DNA from: RGIG1995 sp045126815
Lineage (GTDB): Bacteria; Bacillota; Clostridia; Oscillospirales; CAG-272
Reading direction: 5' to 3'
Assembly: GCA_045126815.1 (NCBI GenBank)
Contig: JBGVPD010000059.1
Coordinates: 1-6,927, forward strand
Length of the DNA: 6,927 nucleotides
Shown in pieces: positions 6,892 to 6,927 of the stretch (position 1 is its first letter; each line of letters opens with the position of its first letter). Both the position numbers and the translations under genes were made by a program. Below the pieces are notes generated by a model that did no database searches, was not told where the DNA came from, and saw only the letters and a program-made list of their open reading frames with translations.

Positions 6892-6927
6892 CTTTTTACT
6901 AACAATATTGGAATAAAAATAACTTTA
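6892..6927. repeat. Repeat unit 4, cut by window edge
   Basis: CTTTTTACTAA aligns with the opening box of the other units, followed by CAATATTG (6903-6910) and an A-rich stretch ending in AACTTTA. The hairpin part would lie beyond the right edge, so the array probably continues. Confidence 0.6.

Larger units (their letters stand above)
6592..6927. repeat. Array of at least four imperfect direct repeats with variable-stem hairpins
   Basis: Four units begin at 6592, 6674, 6807 and 6892. They measure 82, 133 and 85 nt, and the last is cut by the window edge. Each complete unit starts with a TTTTC(G/A)CCAA-like box and runs into a CAA..TTG AT-rich inverted repeat. It then has an A/T stretch with TTAC(A/T)TT or TCACTTT, a GTAGGG motif, a GC-rich hairpin, and ends in CGTTTT...AAACG or a degenerate version of it. 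I see no protein-coding potential, no transposase, and no exact CRISPR-type repeats. The units look like a dispersed intergenic repeat family of the kind seen in clostridial genomes. Whether it is transcribed is unknown. It accounts for most of the 491 bases upstream of gdpP. Confidence 0.8.

Noticed and set aside
6592..6927. CRISPR array
   Set aside because: Units are imperfect, vary from 82 to 133 nt, and have no short identical repeats alternating with unique spacers of fixed length; no cas gene is present.

Overview
The window is AT-rich chromosomal DNA that looks like a low-GC Bacillota, most likely class Clostridia and perhaps an Oscillospirales-type gut bacterium. This rests on three things: GdpP, L9 and DnaB in their usual Firmicutes order, a tilS-hpt-ftsH cluster, and a clostridial-looking sigma-A promoter with AGGAGG-like ribosome binding sites. 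The genus cannot be fixed from this sequence.

All genes lie on the minus strand, so the window reads biologically from right to left. From the right edge: (1) 6592-6927 is a noncoding array of at least four imperfect direct repeats, each with a GC-rich hairpin; (2) 6437-6591 is AT-rich promoter and leader DNA with a near-consensus extended -10 promoter at 6509-6537 and a 16-bp palindrome over its -35 element; (3) 6436-4403 is gdpP, a membrane c-di-AMP phosphodiesterase; (4) 4365-3916 is rplI, ribosomal protein L9; (5) 3914-2571 is dnaB, the replicative helicase; (6) 2530-1142 is tilS, tRNA(Ile)-lysidine synthetase; (7) 1145-597 is hpt, hypoxanthine phosphoribosyltransferase; (8) 518-1 is the N-terminal part of ftsH, which runs off the left edge.

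Gene spacing is tight: 37 nt, 1 nt, 40 nt, a 4-nt ATGA overlap, then 78 nt. No terminator-like hairpin was seen between the genes, so one long operon from the promoter near 6510 is plausible, with a possible internal promoter just before ftsH. The operon appears to join two clusters that are separate in Bacillus subtilis, gdpP-rplI-dnaB and tilS-hpt-ftsH. It combines second-messenger turnover, translation, replication, tRNA modification, purine salvage and membrane proteolysis, all housekeeping functions.

The coding part is conventional. The least explained part is the repeat array upstream of the promoter, where the stem sequences differ between copies while pairing is kept.
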